Assembly (NCBI GenBank): GCA_007449985.2
Contig: VIIQ02000669.1
Location: forward strand, 310,001-374,000
DNA length: 64,000 bases
DNA from: Desmodesmus armatus
Taxonomy: Eukaryota > Chlorophyta > Chlorophyceae > Sphaeropleales > Scenedesmaceae
Direction of reading: 5' to 3'
Part shown: piece by piece, positions 11,548 to 23,512 of the stretch
How positions within the stretch are numbered: the first letter of the stretch is position 1
How the letters are laid out: every line of letters begins with the position of its first letter
The notes under the pieces: model-generated
Database searches by the model: none
What the model was told of the DNA's origin: nothing
What the model saw: only the letters and a program-made list of their open reading frames with translations
Made by a program: the position numbers and the translations under genes

Positions 11548-12920
11548 ATGGCGGCAGCAGCAGACACGTTAGCAGCTGGCCACAGGCTCAGCACGATAGC
11601 TAATGGCTTTGTTGGCCAGTCGAACACCCTGGCAGCTGAGTATCACTTCAGCGACTACAACTGGCTAGAACATGCTGCAGAGACAGGCCCTCTGGTGGAG
11701 GCGCAGTGGCAGGGTGCGCCAGCAGCTGTGCGGCAGGCAGCTGTTCTAGACACAGCGGGGCAGCCACTCTCAGCAGTTGCCGAGCTGCTGCAGCGCTTGA
11801 AAAGCAGCAGCCAGCTGACTGGTAGCCACAGCATCGGCACGCCCATTGCTGTGCATCCTGCAGAAGCTGCAGCTGCTGTGTGCAGCAGCGGTAGCACAGC
11901 ATCGATACACACACCACAGCTACCACTACCCTCATCACCACCAGCAGCAGCAGCACAGCCACCAGCACGCAGCCATGCTCCCCCCACCAGCGAAGAAGAG
12001 AACGAGTGGGAGGTGTTTTACCGGGCCCACCCAGCTGCCAAGTTCTTCAAGGAGCGCCGCTACCTGCTGCTGGAGTTCCCCTGCCTGGCCCCTCCTCAGC
12101 AGCTGCAGCACGTGGTGGAGATAGGGGCAGGCTGCGGCTCCAGTGTCCTGCCAGTGCTGCGTGCTAACCCACAGGCACGTGCTACCCTCACGGACGTCAG
12201 CAGCACCTGCTTGCAGCAGCTGCTGCAGGCGATGCATCACCTGGGGCTGGACACGTCTCGTGTGGATGCCTTCACTGCAGACGGCACCAGCCAGCAGCTA
12301 GGGCAGCGGCTCAGCGGGTGTCGAGCTGATGCGGCGCTGATTATGTTCACGTTGTCAGCAGTGGTGCCGGAGGGCATGCTGGGCATGATGCGCAATGCAG
12401 CAGCAGCGCTGCGGCCTGGAGGTGTGCTGTGCATACGTGACCATGCGCTGTATGATATGGTGAGCAGCAGCAGAGGAGAGGCTGCGTCAGGGGTTTTGTG
12501 CTCAGCGAGCATTTGTGGGCCTGTAGCACTGGACATGTCTCCGCTACCAGCAGCGATGGGGCAGTTGCAATAGCTGTGTTGGGGCTCACAGCCCTACCCT
12601 AGACAAGTCCTTGTCTGCTGCAGCCTTGCCCATCCTGATATCTAAGGTGACTGTCACAAAACGCTTCCTGTGTGTTGCAGGTCCAGCTGCGTATACCGGC
12701 TGAGCAGTGCATCGGGCGCCACTTGTACAGACGAGGCGACAACACCCTCGCCTACTTCTACACCACTGAAGAGCTGGCAGGCCTTGCTGTTGCTGCTGGA
12801 CTGGAGGTGGTGGAAACCTCTTATGTGTGTGTTGTCAACCGCAACAGGAAGACAGGCCAGGCATTGAGGCGAGCCTTTGTGCATGGTGTTTTCAAAAAGC
12901 CTGCTGCTGCGGCTTGTTGA
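11548..12920 (+). CDS. METTL2/6/8-type tRNA 3-methylcytidine methyltransferase
   Basis: Two exons, 11548-12459 and 12681-12920, give 383 residues. The family signature is clear: YHFSDYNWLEHA near the N terminus, then WEVFYRAHPAAKFFKERRYLLLEFPCL, the SAM-binding motif VVEIGAGCGSSVLPVLRANP, DVSSTCLQQL, IMFTLSAV, LRPGGVLCIRDHALYDM and, across the intron, VQLRIPAEQCIGRHLYRRGDNTLAYFYTTEEL. These enzymes methylate C32 of some tRNAs using S-adenosylmethionine. An Ala/Ser/Pro-rich linker of about 80 residues lies between the N-terminal motif and the fold. I prefer the ATG at 11548 because the first conserved block begins about 30 residues later; the in-frame ATG at 11416 would add 44 residues that could be a targeting peptide. 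The cytosolic or organellar isoform cannot be told apart here. Confidence 0.88.
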
Positions 12921-13216
12921 GTTCTACTGAAGGCATGTACGCATATGATCTTTGATTGCTGCACTGTGTGACAGCAGTTCGACATGTTTTGTTGCAGTTG
13001 CAGTCAACGTGCAGGTACTGGTACTGCTACAACCTGACCATCAGCCAAGTGACAATACATGTGACGCATGTTTTTTGTTACGATAAAACTTTGATTTTGT
13101 GTTTTTGGTTGCATCACGTACATCTCCACACCATCATACTGTACAACTCAGTTCGTGAAACTCATCAGCCCTGCCAGGACTCGCTATGTAATCATAGTCC
13201 CAAGTACAATTACAAA

Positions 13217-16200
13217 ATGTCTGGAGGCCGCTTGAGGCCGCAGACAGCTCGAACAGTCAGAGAGGACGACACAGACAGCATCGCCTCTTTTCAGAGCAGT
13301 CCCAGCCCAACAAAGTCCACCCTACGCCTGCAGACATGGACTGGCCATCAGCAGGTGCGTGTAATTCACCATGTGCCGTCATCTGGCCATGCTCAGCGGT
13401 CCTGCAGCAGCCGGCAGTGCTTTGCAGGCTAGCAGCATCTGCATGGGGCCCTGTGTAGCTGCTGCGGCACTCGCAGCATAGGTTATCACCCTGAATGCAT
13501 TCCATTGCCTGGCAGGTTGATCATGATGTTTATCATAAGATGCTGGAGGAGTACCGTGCTGCCAAGCAGAAGCAGCACGGCGATGAGCTCAAGATCCGGC
13601 AGTGAGTGGTGCATGCTGTTTGCTGTGTTCTATATCATGCTGTCAAGCCTCCACCCATCACGGACACATGGAACAGCCAATGCACCCAGCTCAGCGTTGC
13701 AATCTCACTTGGCAGCCACGGGCTGTCTGGATTGGCAAACTTTGACTTGCAGTCAGGTCACACATCGCCATGTACCCCTCCAGCTCTGCTCAGCTTGACA
13801 TTGTCATGTTGCTCTGCTCTGCTACAGGCTTGCAGCACAGCTTGCTCGAACAGAGGAGGCTGCTAAGCGTGCCCTTATCAGAGCTGATCAGGGGTGCAAA
13901 GGCAGCACAGCACAGCAGCTTCTGGACGCTCAGAGGCAGATCCAGCAATTGCAAGCTGAAAACAGCGAGCTCAGCACAAAACTGGCCAGGTGAGCAAAGC
14001 TCGTACCACCGACAGGGTGATGCGACAACATGACAGCAAGTAGGTGTAGTAGCTAGTAGCGACTTTGCATGTGCAGGTACTCATGTAGCAGAGCCAGGCA
14101 GACCCAAGACAAACACGTGCTGTAGCTGCTGTGCTGGCATGCTCAGCACCGATCCTGCAGCAGCTGCTGTGTACAGAAGGTGACCGATGTTTGCACAGAC
14201 TGCAAGGCGACCAAGTGCAAACACCAGCACTAATAAGCACATGCTGAGGAGCCTTTTTTCTCTGCAATGGTGCGCAGGGAGCGGAAGCGTGCAGCAGAGT
14301 ACCGCGCCTCATGCGAGGACTACCACCGCCGCATGGAGGCAGCCCAGAAGGAGCAGCGCCAGCTGGTGCGCAAGCTGGGCGAGGCAGAGCGCAGCATGGG
14401 AGGCAGCACGGCAGCACGCACAGCAGCACGCAAGGCAGCTGCTGAGCAGGAGTACTGGTCAGAAGAGGCAGGGCGGCGGTTCGCAGCGCAGCAGGACGAG
14501 CTTGTTGCACTGCGGGAGGAGAACGAGCAGTTACATCAGCAGCTTGCAGCAGCAGTACCTGCAGACACAGCCTCCAGGTATGAGGCTACCATCAAGGAGC
14601 TGCAGCAGATGGTGCACTTCTTTGAGAACCGCTTGGCAAACACTGTTGGAGGCAGCAGCTGTGGCTTGCAGGTGAGATACATGCCTGGGACAGCAGTGCG
14701 TTGCAGCAGCAGGATCATCTGTATGCAACAACTGCCTGCAGCTTCAAGATAAGGAACAGTGTGTCATGTAAGCAAGAGAACAGCAGCATCTCAATACATG
14801 CCAGCACAGCCACTGTGCAGCTGTACACTGAGCCATGCATGGGCTGCCCTTGCAGGACGCTGTGTCAGGGGATGCATGTGCTGGCAGCAGTGGCTGTGGC
14901 AGGTGGCTGCTGGAGGCTCTAGTGGAGGGAGGGGCCTGCTACTTGTGGGAGCCCAGCACAAGCCGTGTGTTCAGCGACCCGCCAGAGGGACAGTGGCCAC
15001 GCCCAGTAGGTGAGTTACCAGGATGTCCTTTCAGCGCAGCTCCCTACAAGGAACAAGCAGTGCGCCTCCCCAGGCTGCTCTAGGCTCTTCCTCGAACCGA
15101 GGCCCAAATGTTTATCAAGTGCTGCACGAGCTTCATCAGTACATGTTGCTTGCCTTCGTCAGCTTGAACAGGTTGCAGCTGCAGGCCACAGTGCAGCCTT
15201 TGTTGGCTGTGACTTATAAGCCTGTGTGTATCTGCAGGCATGAAGCACCCAGATGCTGCAGGAGGGCTGCACCTGGGAGCCAGAGGCCGCTTGGATGCTG
15301 TGTTCAGGGCCCTAGATGACTTTGTGCAGAGCGGCAGCATCAACAGAGGTGGCCACACAGCAAGCACTGACGGGCAGGCAAGCAGCAACAGCAGCAGCAC
15401 CAGAACGGGGCTTGGCAGGCTGCTGGCAGATGGCTTGCGGCAGCTGTTGACCAAGGCGCCATCAGGCCGCGTCTCAAACAGCTGCAGCAGCCTCGCGCAT
15501 GCGGCCGCTGGTGGTGCTGGCGTGGTGGATGTGAGGGACCTTCCTGCGCTGCTGTCGTTGCTGTTGACTGGGCTGGCTCACAAGGAAGTGGTGGAGCTGG
15601 CTGCGTGGCTGAGGGCCGGCTCGCAGCAGCAGCAGGCGCAGGGCATGCAGGGCATGACGCTGCAGGAGCTTGAGGCCTCCATCAGGGGGCTGCTGGAAGC
15701 AAGTGAGCGACTTCGAGGGCGTTGCTGGTGTTGCAAGCAGCACAGTGCTGTGTGGTGTTGAGCAGCTTGCACTGTCGAATGCTGCAAGCTGCACTACAGC
15801 GGTAGGCGCATGCGGGGTGGTTCTTTAGGCTCTGACGGTACTAAACTACTAGGCGGTCGGGTGCAGTCAAGTTGGTGATCAGGCTTCAAGCCTGGATTGT
15901 GTTGCGCGTTACTGCAGGAGATGCTGTGCGCCAGGGCAGGGACCAGACAGTACACGAAGCGCTGCTGCGTGTGCAGCGCCTGCTGCGCTCAGAGCTGCAG
16001 GCTGTGGTGACACTGGCAGAGTCCCTTGAGAACCAGGATGGCAGCTTCAGCGGGTTGCAGGCAGTGCAGCTGCTGCAGCATGAGCAGCTGCTGCCAGGTG
16101 AGACTGGCATTGGCGGTTTGGCAGCAGTTCACTGCAGAAAGCACCTAGCTGACTAGTTTGCAGGAATGGACATCTGGTGCAGCTGACAGTGCGAATCTGT

Positions 16201-19200
16201 TGCACAGCAGTGTGTAGGGCTGTGCAGGATGTTTGGTGGGTGATCTGACCACATCGAGTACGCCTCACCTGTGTTTGTGTGCGTTCTCAATGCAGACTTG
16301 ACGCCGGCAGAGGCCCATCACCTGCTGATGCTGCTGCATGAGTGGGACCTGGCCAGCACAGGACGCCACACCTTGACAGACGTGTACGTCTGCCTGCAAC
16401 TCCTAGCCCTGGTCAGGCTGCCTGCTGGGGCCCTGTCAAGCCAGAATGCAGCCCCTGCCTCAGCCTTGACCCTGCCTGAGCGACCAGACTCCCGCCTGAG
16501 CAACGCGACAGCCTCCAGCCTCACCACCAACACCTCAGCAGCTGGCAAGGCAGCAGTGCAGCAGCTGCCTGGCAGTGACTACTATGGGGCAGGTGGCGGC
16601 AGCAATGGCAAGCAGCAGAGGAAGCCTGTCAAGCGCGGCACTGTCAGTGCTGCGTGGGAAGGTCTGCAGGCTTCTGGCCCTGCTGGTGGTACTGGCAAGG
16701 GTGGGTTGACACTCAAGGAGGCCTTCTTGAAGGAGCGGGTTGCAGCCCTGGAGGCAGAGCTGTCCAATACCCGGTCTGGGGCTGGCGCTGTGCACAGCAA
16801 GGAGGTGAGTGGTTGTGCCTGAACGCTGGCCGCCAGTGGTGACAGTGATGACAGCTGCCTATAGTGACAGGTTGTGTATGTGGGCTGATCCTCTCAGAGC
16901 TTACCACTGGCCAGGTGCTGCCTGTTGCTTGCATATTTGTGAATGTCAGGCTTGTATGTGATGTCACAAGGCTTGCTGCTGTCCCTCAGGTTGACCAGCT
17001 TCGTGGTGAGGTGGCGCGCTACCAGGCACGGCTGGCAGAGCTTGAGAACGATTTCCTCAGCCTGGATGTCGTTGCCAACACAGAGGTGAGCAGGGCTTCT
17101 GTAGCGCTGAAAGCACCTAAGAGCAGGGATCTGATGCCGTGCCGCATGTCCTGGGTGATATGCTGGGCAGCGGGGCCCAGTTGGCAAGGTGTGTGGGGGC
17201 ACTAGTTAACAGTAGTTGGTGGTCCCCACATCAACATGCTGTCAATTTTACTACAACAAGTGGTGTTGTCAAAGACCCAAGTCGCTGCAGTGCATCTCTT
17301 GGCTCACTGCTACGTATGCCTGATACTGCAGGTGACAGAGTATGATGCTGAGCTGCGCAAGGCCTGGTTCACAGCAGCTGCTTTCAAGAAGAGGTGCGCG
17401 CAACCAGACATTGACATGTGCAGGAAGGGTTTGCTGGCACAAGAGGGCACAAGACCTGTGTCCACACAGCCAGAGCAGCCCTGCAGCCTTATGTAAAGAA
17501 GCCCCCATTGGGTTCGCTGTGAGTGACGTTGGACTGCGGGCCCAAGCCACTACATGCTTGCCCTACTTGCCCTCATTGCCTTCCTTGCCTGCGCTGCCCC
17601 ACAGGTATGCTGAACACAAGCTGGAGCTTGATTCCATCAAGGAGACAGCTGACAAGATGCAGTCAGCGCTGGATGATACCCACAGGGCGCTGCATGCGGA
17701 AGCAGCGCGCAGGATGGCGTTGGAGGAGGCGATCACAGTGGCAAAGCTGGAGGCGGCACGCAGCAAGGAGCTTGCAGCTACTGTGGCTGCTGAAAGGTAG
17801 GAATGCTACATGGAACTACGCCCGGCCAGGTTTGCAGACACAGAGTTGTCAGACACAATGTTGTCAGACACAGTGTGTGGTGTGAAGATTGACGGCTTTC
17901 GACATGGCCAGCATGCATAAGGTGTGGATGCTCACCATGTGTTTTTGGCGTTCAGGGCGGAGAGGCTCAAGCTGGAGAAAGACTACCTGGAACTTCAGAG
18001 CAAGGCTTTCGCTGCACCTGGCAGTGCTTTGGTGGAGGTAGGTCACTTGTGCAGCACTACATGGACCTGTTGTTGCTGTGGTGCGGCTGTGGGACTTGGC
18101 AGGTTGGCGCTGGCCATCTGGATAGTGATGAGGCCTTAGGGTGCGCTTGGCGATCTTTCACGGGTAAAGCTGCGCAAGAAAGGGTGTTACTATCATACAT
18201 TGCGAACTTCTTGTTTTTGCTGCAGGTGCGCCAGCTGCGCGAGGAACTGCTCACAGCGCGTCGTGAGCGCGCCGTGGGAGAGGCACGCGAGGCTGAGCTG
18301 CGAAGGGAGCTGTCGTCCCTCAAACGACAGGCAAGTCCCTAGGCGACATCACTGGTTGCCTGCATGCATCGTGACTTGATGTTGACACCACAGACAGCCC
18401 TCTTTGCAAGCAGGTCGGGACTAATCGCTGCCTGCTTCTCCCATCACGCAGTTGGAGGGAGTGTCGCCGGAAGAGCACCGCCGTTTGGCCCGTGAACTCG
18501 CTGAGCGTCAGCGTCAGTGCACCACCATGGAGTTGGAGCTGCGGGCGGCGCTTGACAAGCTGGAAGTGTACCGCTGGGCTGATGACGCAGCAGCTGCAGC
18601 ACCACAGGCCGCAGCTCCAGCCAATGCAGTGTCAACGGGCTTGTCCATGCCCGACGAAGAAAAGTCGGTTGACGAGCTGCGTGCGGAGCTGGAGCAGCTG
18701 AGGCAGGCAATGGCGCTGCAAGGGGAGGAGCTGCAAAAGGTGAGCCACCCTGGTTGGGTGTTATGGGGGTACTCATGTAATGCTGGGCAAAGCTGTGCTG
18801 TACCACTGGTGGTGGCCCCACAAAGCAGGCAAAGACATAACAGGCAAACCCAGTGGGACTTGGTCAGTGACGCAATGACCCTTGGTGGTGGCAACTTCTA
18901 CCCCTGCAGATGCGCAAGCTGCTTGACACTGAGGCCTCCATCAGCCTGGAGGCCAAGGCCGCTCTGGAGGAGGCACAGGGTGCACTGGCAACGGCCAAGG
19001 CAGAGGCAGCGCAGCAACTGGCCAAGCTGCGCAGAGACTTGGACCACAGGTGGGGCCGGCGGGTGACTGCCTGTGCATGCATGACAGTGCATGCTGGGAC
19101 CTCTGCAGGTGGTGGCAAGCACTTTACTCTGCTGAACCGTCATAGTGGCCTCAGCATGCTCGGCATTTTCACACATGTCAGATGGCAATGAACTGCCAGG

Positions 19201-22200
19201 AATTGCAGGAAAGAAGGGAGTGGTCTCTTTGCTGATGCCGACTTTGCAGAGAGGAGAAGGTCCGGAAGTTGGAGCAGCAGCTGCGCACTGCATACGGCAG
19301 CCTGGGCCGTGCTGCTTTGCGGGCCAGTGGGCCAGCCCCAGACGGGCTTGCTGGCAGCGTACGTGTCAGCCGCATTGGCCTGGCAGCAACACAAGCACCT
19401 GTGGCGCAGAGCCTGGACGAAACCGTTGAGGTGAGACCAAAATCCCATCCACGTGCTGGGGCAGCAAAAATTGTGCAGCTACGCAGCCATTTGTTTCGGC
19501 AGGCTACCGCCCACAAGCCTGCACACACACACAGCTGTTACCATGCACCCAGCTGCAGGTGCTACAGCAGGCAGCCGATCCTGCTTGTTGCCTGCAATCC
19601 GCCTTCTCCCCCGCCCTGCAGGCGCTTGCTCCCCATGAGAACCTGATTGAGGTTCACGTCAGTGAGGTGACCCTGTCTGCAGCCGCTGAGCTGTCCCCTG
19701 ATGCCTCCACTTTTGTGGCCTGGGACTTCTTCCTGCACGACAGCCAAGCCACACCAGTGCTGCCGGGACACAACCCCTGCTTCAACACCACAGGTGATAT
19801 TAGGCTGGACAGGGCCCTTCGACAATGCGTTCTTGCACTGCATTCATCAAGCTGGCCCAGTAGTCACAGCCTGCTTGTTGCAGCCTGCACCATTATTGTC
19901 ACTGAACGTGTTGGACCCCACCCTTGCTTGGATTTTGATGCATGCAAACATGCAGTACGCTACATCGTTGAGGCGGATGCGTTCCTGTTGGAGTACCTGG
20001 GCAAGCAGCAGCTGGCGCTGGAGGTGTTTGAGGCGCGCGGCTGGGATGTGCGGGCGCTGGGGGTGGCACACCTGCCCCTCCAGGCGCTGCTGAAGGACCT
20101 GGAGGTTGGAGCAGGTGGGGCTGCGGGCGCTGTTGCGAGTCTGTCGGACAGGCAGTGTGTGAGGTCCATGTGGACAGCACCATTCCCTGAAACAATGACA
20201 CAGTCAGTGCAGAATATGCTGTGCTCGGACTCACCGTGAGCTGATGCCAGAGTGGTGGGCTGCTTGGAGCTCCTCTGCATGTTGTGCCTGTAGGTGCAAC
20301 ATACTCCTCAGACTGCACTTGACCACTTGCTGTCTTACAAACATGCCACCATGTGTGTGCAACTGCATGCTCTGTTTGTACCACAGCTCTTGGCAGCAAG
20401 CGTGCTTGGCACCATGTGGACATCATTGGCAGCGGCGGCCAGCAGCTCGGCCGGCTGCGGCTTGGCCTGAGGGTTGCCAAGCCCATCGACAGGCTGCTGC
20501 TGCAGCAGCAACAGCAGCGGTTGGAGGCTGGTGCTGCTGTGGAGTCGGAAGCTGCTGCTGGTCAGCAGCTGGAAGGTGGCTCTGAAGCCGCACTTGTCCT
20601 GCAGCAGGCGGCTGAGCAGGTTGGTTTTGAAATCTTGAAGCTTTGCATGCTTCTGGCAGTCCGAGGTCACCTCATGATGCTTTGCGAGGAACGTAACAGA
20701 ATAGCCCATGCATCCATGCTGGTGCCAGTAGCAAGCTTTGCAGGCTCGCATAGTCGTTGGGTGTGGCAAAACGAATGTGGCGGTGGTGCTTCTCTGATGC
20801 TTGCACTATATGCATATGCTTGGTTGCATCTGTCCTGCAATGATGCCACTTGGAGTTGCTCAACACACAGCCTTACGTGTTGTCCCTGCCTGCAGGCTGA
20901 TGCTGAGCCAGCCAAGGCCTCACACCTGCTGGTGACCATCCACCGCTGTGAGGGCCTCACGCAGCAGCAGCAGCAGCAGGCCGTACAGGTGCAGCGCCCC
21001 TACGTGCACTACACCCCACCAGGCAGGGCTGTTGCGCACGACAGCAGCATAGGGTCTGGGTGTGCGCCTGTGTTTGAGGATGCTGCCAGCTGGGGCCTGG
21101 TGAAGAGTGCAGCACTGATGGATGCACTGCAGCAGCAGAGCCTCCAGGTGGGACACAGCACCATCTGCACATGACCACCTCCACTGCCTAGTGATCAACA
21201 TGACCTCCTTGCACCCAGATTGCACTGCTGCCTACAATGCTACAACCAAGCAATGCTTGAGGCTGAGAGCCCATGACGTTGTGGCTGCTACAAACACACA
21301 GCTTGTGCCGGCACTTCCCCTGGCATCCTACATGCTGAGGTCTGAGTGCTTGACGTGCATGTCACACCTGGTGGCACCCTGCTAATGACCCCTGGCTGGT
21401 ACCTCTGCTGCAGGTTGCTGTGTTTGACGACGCGGAGCCTGAGCCGTCAGCAGCACTGCTGGGCCTTGCCTCAGTCCCACTTGCCCCCTTGAGTGAGGGT
21501 GTGCCAGTGCAGGGAGCCTTCACACTGGTCCACCCCGTCACTGGTGCAGCAGCAGGCACTGTGTGGGTCAGCATAGCATGGCATGACCCGCTGGCGGCAG
21601 CAGCAGCCGGCAATGCACTGCTGAGCGGGTCCAGAGTGCCAATGCTGGACAGCACGTCTACTGCTGCAGGTGCAGCCGCTGCCGCTGCCACAGTGAGGGC
21701 TGAGCCAGCTGTTGCTATTACTTCAGCAGCAGAGGGGACTGTGGGGGCGCCTCCTGGTGATGCGACCATCCAAGCTCTGCAGGCACAGCTGAACCAAGTG
21801 CAGCTGCAGCTTCAGCAGCACCAGCAGTACAGCACCCAGCAGCAGCAGCAGCAGATTGGCTGGCCTCAGGTTGTGCAGGGGCCACAGCTGCTGTCGTCTG
21901 TGCCGATGCTACTGAGCAGCGCCCAACAGGGGCAGCAGCTGCAGCCCCACATGCCTGGTTACAACCCTGCAGCTGCCGCAGCAGTCGCTGCAGCGTTGGG
22001 CAACTGCCAGCAGCAGCAAGTGCCGCTGATGTGGCATCATGCCCCACCTGGGGACCCCACCTCCCCCTTCAAGGGTCAGGAGATGTCTGGCAGGATGTTG
22101 ATGCTGCAGCAGGGGTCGCCTTTGGCTGCAGCTGCAGCAGGCAGCAGTGCTGCAGGGTTCAACATGAGGTATGGTGCAGCCACCAACCTCATACAGCAGT

Positions 22201-23358
22201 GTGCAGGGCAGCTGCAGGCGTCACCAACCCCACCAGCAGCAGCATTTGGGTTCAGGATAGAACAGCAGCAGCCTCAGCCCTGGCAGCAGAGTCAGCAGCA
22301 GCAAATGGTCCAGCTACCACAGCAGCAGCAGCCGCCGCCGCAGCAGGACGTTGGTGGAGTGCTGCGCAGGGTCAGCACCAGCACAGACAGCTGGGTCAAC
22401 TGTGACACCACCATATACTTTAGGGTTGAGGGCCTGACGCTGAGTGGTGATGGCCTGGCTGACCCTGCGGTGCGTGGCAGGCACGTGCTGCTGGCACACA
22501 TGCTGCTGGAGGACTTCACCAGCCCTGTGCAGCAGTGCACTGAGACAGCTGTGGCGGACGGGTGAGTGGTCCTAGCATGCATGTGAGATATGTGTGATTT
22601 GGGCCATTATTGTCTGGCGGTGCTTGATCAACAAACTTGTCACATGCTTGAGGGTGCGGCAACACATGAATGTGTCCATCTTACTGCTCATGTGGCTACT
22701 CGGTGTCACGAATCAGTCAAGTTTGGTGCTGCGAGTGTGCAGATCAGTTGGTAATGGCTTGTGCTGCTGTGGTTGTGGTGCAGGCCGAGCGTGCTGGCCT
22801 ACAACTACGCGGTTGCTTACACCATCGCCGACCCTGTGACCAAGGCCCCCACAGCTGCAGGGCTAGCCCTCCTGGCAGCACTGGCTGCTGCTGATGCTGG
22901 ACAGGCGGCTCCTCTGGTGCTGCCTGTGCTGCTGGCATGCTGCAATGCGCCTGTTGTCACAGACTTCAGCCAAGGTGCGTGGATGAACGAAGGATAGACT
23001 GACGTGTCTGCTGATGAAGGCTCCTTGAGCATGAATGTTTCTTTGAGACTTTCAACAGCACAGCTGTCAACACGTGTGAGCATGCAGGTGCATGTGCGCC
23101 ACCCCCACCTGCTCTTTTGCTGCGAGCGCGCTGACTGAATGTGTGGGTCCGTGTGCACCTTGCTCTGCAGTTGACTGTGTTGCCAGCTGTGAGCTGCAAC
23201 TGTCAGGCATGTCAGCTGATGTCATCAGCAGGGAGTTTGAGCTGGTACCAGCCGCGGAGAGGGCGGCAGTGTACCCATCAGGCTCAGTGGGGCGGCTGAG
23301 AGTTACCCTGGTGGCAGCTCAAGCACTCAAAACACTGCTGCAGCACGGTGGTAGTTGA
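13217..23358 (+). CDS. RPGRIP1L: RPGRIP1L-like (NPHP8) ciliary transition-zone protein
   Basis: Twenty-three exons join in phase to 1858 residues. Exon starts: 13217, 13516, 13828, 14278, 14856, 15238, 15918, 16296, 16990, 17332, 17605, 17956, 18226, 18452, 18910, 19250, 19622, 19956, 20387, 20896, 21414, 22784 and 23171. The first half is coiled coil (e.g. QRQIQQLQAENSELSTKL). A C2-like domain begins HENLIEVHVSEVTLSAAAEL and continues TPVLPGHNPCFNTT and YIVEADAFLLEYLGKQQLAL. A second C2 spans HLLVTIHRCEGL to VAVFDDAEPEP and GTVWVSIAWHDPL. After a Gln-rich linker, a third, RPGR-interaction-like domain ends SVGRLRVTLVAAQALKTLL. This order of coiled coils, C2-C2_1, C2 and terminal domain is that of RPGRIP1/RPGRIP1L, which build the ciliary gate. 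It is longer than the human protein (about 1300 residues), with low-complexity Gln/Ala insertions. One intron has a GC donor (18331). Confidence 0.87.
18331..18451 (+). other. GC-AG intron in the RPGRIP1L-like gene
   Basis: The frame ends SSLKRQ at 18330 and is followed by gcaagt instead of a GT donor; the acceptor at 18450-18451 (cacgcag) resumes at LEGVSPEEHRRLA in phase 0. No GT donor nearby keeps the frame, so this reads as a GC-AG intron. Confidence 0.65.
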
Positions 23359-23512
23359 GGTGTCTTCGGGTATGCAAATACTGTGGTCAATATGTGACAG
23401 GGTATTGGTGACAGGCTGTAGCAAGGCAAGCTGTTGTTTGATCTACGCGAAGCAATCATAGTTAATTCCTTGCGTGAAACGATGGTAACGTGGGCCTGAC
23501 TCCTCTCTGTTC

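Noticed and set aside
11655..11987. Cys/Ala-rich minus-strand frame over the methyltransferase exon
   Set aside because: Shadow of the plus-strand gene, which has unmistakable family motifs.
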